From JBCBEX01 sp038528235 (GTDB lineage: Bacteria > Bacteroidota > Rhodothermia > Rhodothermales > Rubricoccaceae): a stretch of 6,695 bases of DNA. Positions 5,742 to 6,695 of this stretch are shown here, piece by piece. A model generated the notes under the pieces. The model was not told the origin of the DNA. It saw nothing but the letters and a program-made list of their open reading frames with translations, and did no database searches. Both the position numbers and the translations under genes were made by a program. The stretch's first letter is position 1; each line of letters opens with the position of its first letter. Location of the stretch: positions 1 through 6,695 of the forward strand of contig JBCBEX010000137.1 in the NCBI GenBank assembly GCA_038528235.1. The letters are read 5' to 3'.

Positions 5742-5788
5742 AGCCGATTGGTCCGTTGGTGGACGCGGGCATGCGAAACAGATGGGAA

Positions 5789-5916
5789 GCCCCGACCGCG
5801 AGACAGGGCTGGCCATTGAGGCGGCAGGCTTCACGTCGGTGGACCTGGAGCGCTTCGACGCCGACCTGCCGTTCAACCTCGTCACACCGCACATCGCCGG
5901 GGTGGCGACCCGCTGA
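5789..5916 (+). pseudogene. truncated second copy of the methyltransferase 3' end
   Basis: The last 41 codons of a METTL7-like methyltransferase occur again here in frame with a TGA stop (5914-5916), without the SAM-binding part of the gene. The translation differs from residues 171-211 of the complete enzyme at only 3 of 41 positions (Ala to Thr, Leu to Val, Val to Thr). Of eight changed codons, five are silent. An in-frame ATG at 5782 would allow a 44-residue peptide, but it lacks motif I and could not be an enzyme. It is best read as the right-hand repeat left by insertion of the two-gene cassette, or as a remnant of a paralogue. An intrinsic terminator follows 49 bp later. Confidence 0.88.
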
Positions 5917-5965
5917 CCGTCGTGGTTCGCTGACAGCGCAGCGGGCAAAATGGCGTGGGTGACGT

Positions 5966-5997
5966 AAGGGGCGGACCCGTATGTTCGTCCGCCTTTT
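5966..5997 (+). terminator. intrinsic terminator after the methyltransferase fragment
   Basis: GGCGGAC (5970-5976) and GTCCGCC (5987-5993) form a perfect 7-bp stem around a 10-nt loop, followed directly by TTTT (5994-5997). The stem can extend to 11 bp through AAGG paired with the T-run. It would end rightward transcription from the methyltransferase/HEPN region 33 bp before arsM. It may originally have served the methyltransferase gene before the cassette separated them. Confidence 0.72.
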
Positions 5998-6030
5998 CCG
6001 TTCTCGCTTCTCCCACGCCACGCGCCCGCC

Positions 6031-6695
6031 ATGCAGGTCCCCACCACGCCCACTCCGCCTTCCGCCGACCAGGTCCACGCCGCCGTCCGCGACTACTACG
6101 GCTCCACGCTTGAAACCAGCGCCGACCTCAAGACGAGCGCCTGCTGCTCCACCGAGGACCTGCCCGCCAAGCACAAGGCCATCCTCGGCCAGCTCGAAGA
6201 CGAGGTGCTTGCCAAGTTCTACGGCTGCGGCTCGCCGCTCCCGCCTGCGCTCGACGGCTGTACCGTGCTCGACCTCGGCTGCGGCACGGGGCGGGATGTG
6301 TTCCTCGCCGCTGCGCTCGCCGGGCCAAACGGCCGCGTCATCGGCGTGGACATGACCGCCGAGCAACTCAAGGTCGCCGAGCGGCACGCCGCCACGCACG
6401 CCGAGCGCTTCGGCTTCGACACCGTCACGACCGACTTCCGCCTCGGCACTATCGAGGACCTGGCTGCGCTCGGCATCGAGGACGACAGCGTGGATGTCGT
6501 GATCTCGAACTGCGTGCTCAACCTCACGCCCGACAAGCACGCCGCCTTCGCCGAGATCGTGCGCGTGCTCAAGCCCGGCGGCGAGCTCTACTTCTCCGAC
6601 GTGTTCGCCGACCGCCGCGTCCCCGCCGACGTGGCCACCGACCCGGTGATCCACGGCGAATGCCTCGGCGGTGCGCTCTACGAGGAGGACTTCCG
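6031..6695 (+). CDS. arsM: arsenite S-adenosylmethyltransferase, 5' part (cut by window end)
   Basis: ArsM transfers methyl groups from SAM to trivalent arsenic, giving methylated and volatile arsenicals, and so detoxifies arsenite in the cytoplasm. The first 221 codons are present; the C-terminal region is outside the window. Motif I is VLDLGCGTGRD (79-89) and the acidic loop is GVDMT. All four cysteines of the family are present: the Cys38/39 pair (SACCS), Cys66 (FYGCGSP), Cys161 (SNCVLNL) and Cys211 (GECLGGALY). The spacing 66-161-211 equals that of Cys61, Cys156 and Cys206 in human AS3MT, which bind As(III). This separates it from generic methyltransferases. The ATG at 6031 begins a short Pro/Thr-rich N-terminus before VRDYYG, as usual in this family. 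No ars operon repressor or pump is seen upstream, and the preceding terminator suggests its own promoter or read-through. Confidence 0.92.
   Translation, partial: MQVPTTPTPPSADQVHAAVRDYYGSTLETSADLKTSACCSTEDLPAKHKAILGQLEDEVLAKFYGCGSPLPPALDGCTVLDLGCGTGRDVFLAAALAGPNGRVIGVDMTAEQLKVAERHAATHAERFGFDTVTTDFRLGTIEDLAALGIEDDSVDVVISNCVLNLTPDKHAAFAEIVRVLKPGGELYFSDVFADRRVPADVATDPVIHGECLGGALYEEDF

Noticed and set aside
4776..5916. Interpretation of the repeats as a transposon or IS with target duplication
   Set aside because: 128-bp diverged repeats are far too long for a target-site duplication. No transposase and no terminal inverted repeats were found in the cassette.
5756..5962. 68-codon plus-strand frame over the methyltransferase fragment
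   Set aside because: It is in a different frame from the recognisable methyltransferase residues, which are read in the frame ending at the TGA at 5914-5916.
5674..6654. Long minus-strand open frame (326 codons) across the repeat fragment and arsM
   Set aside because: It runs antisense through arsM with its motifs, across an intrinsic terminator and the end of the HEPN-like gene. Composition is shadow-like and no domain is seen.

Overview
The window is about 65-72% G+C in its core genes and looks like chromosomal DNA of a high-GC Bacteroidota-type bacterium, possibly Rhodothermia (the Salinibacter/Rubricoccus neighbourhood). That placement is an inference. It rests on the absence of Shine-Dalgarno motifs before the starts of the S41 peptidase, TauE, dodecin, METTL7-like and arsM genes, and on the overall look of the S41 protease, E2 and dodecin proteins. 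No marker gene here settles the taxonomy.

Layout from left to right: (1) The 3' part of a 2-oxo-acid dehydrogenase E2 acyltransferase gene (1-900), followed by a hairpin that could end its transcript. (2) A complete membrane-anchored PDZ/S41 carboxyl-terminal processing protease (1124-2797). (3) A TauE/SafE-type membrane protein (2884-3726). (4) A convergent intergenic region with two strong hairpins, then a dodecin flavoprotein gene on the minus strand (3858-4082). (5) A 185-bp divergent region with a 12-bp palindrome, a bulged hairpin and six perfect tandem copies of an 8-bp unit. (6) A METTL7-like SAM methyltransferase (4268-4903) whose ATG lies 2 bp after that tandem repeat. (7) A lower-GC two-gene cassette: an 89-residue Trp-rich unknown protein overlapping by ATGA a HEPN-like helical protein (4966-5741). 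(8) A second, truncated copy of the last 41 codons of the methyltransferase (5789-5916), then an intrinsic terminator. (9) The first 221 codons of an arsenite methyltransferase gene, arsM (6031 to the right edge).

The most interesting structure is the arrangement in (6)-(8). The two-gene cassette sits between two copies of the same methyltransferase 3' end: 128 bp each, 118 matches by hand alignment, offset 1013 bp, no internal gaps. The methyltransferase reads intact through the left copy, while the right copy is an orphan fragment in front of the terminator. This is the footprint expected if a small accessory cassette entered at the 3' end of the methyltransferase gene and left that gene whole, or if recombination with a divergent homologue did the same. 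The cassette has lower GC and looks like a toxin-antitoxin or defence-type pair, but its HEPN protein lacks an obvious RX4-6H catalytic motif and its partner lacks an MNT nucleotidyltransferase signature. Function is therefore open.

The E2, protease, TauE and dodecin genes look like ordinary housekeeping or accessory chromosomal genes with no evident shared pathway. The METTL7-like methyltransferase and ArsM both belong to SAM methyltransferase families known to act on thiols or arsenic-thiol compounds. Their proximity is suggestive but unproven.
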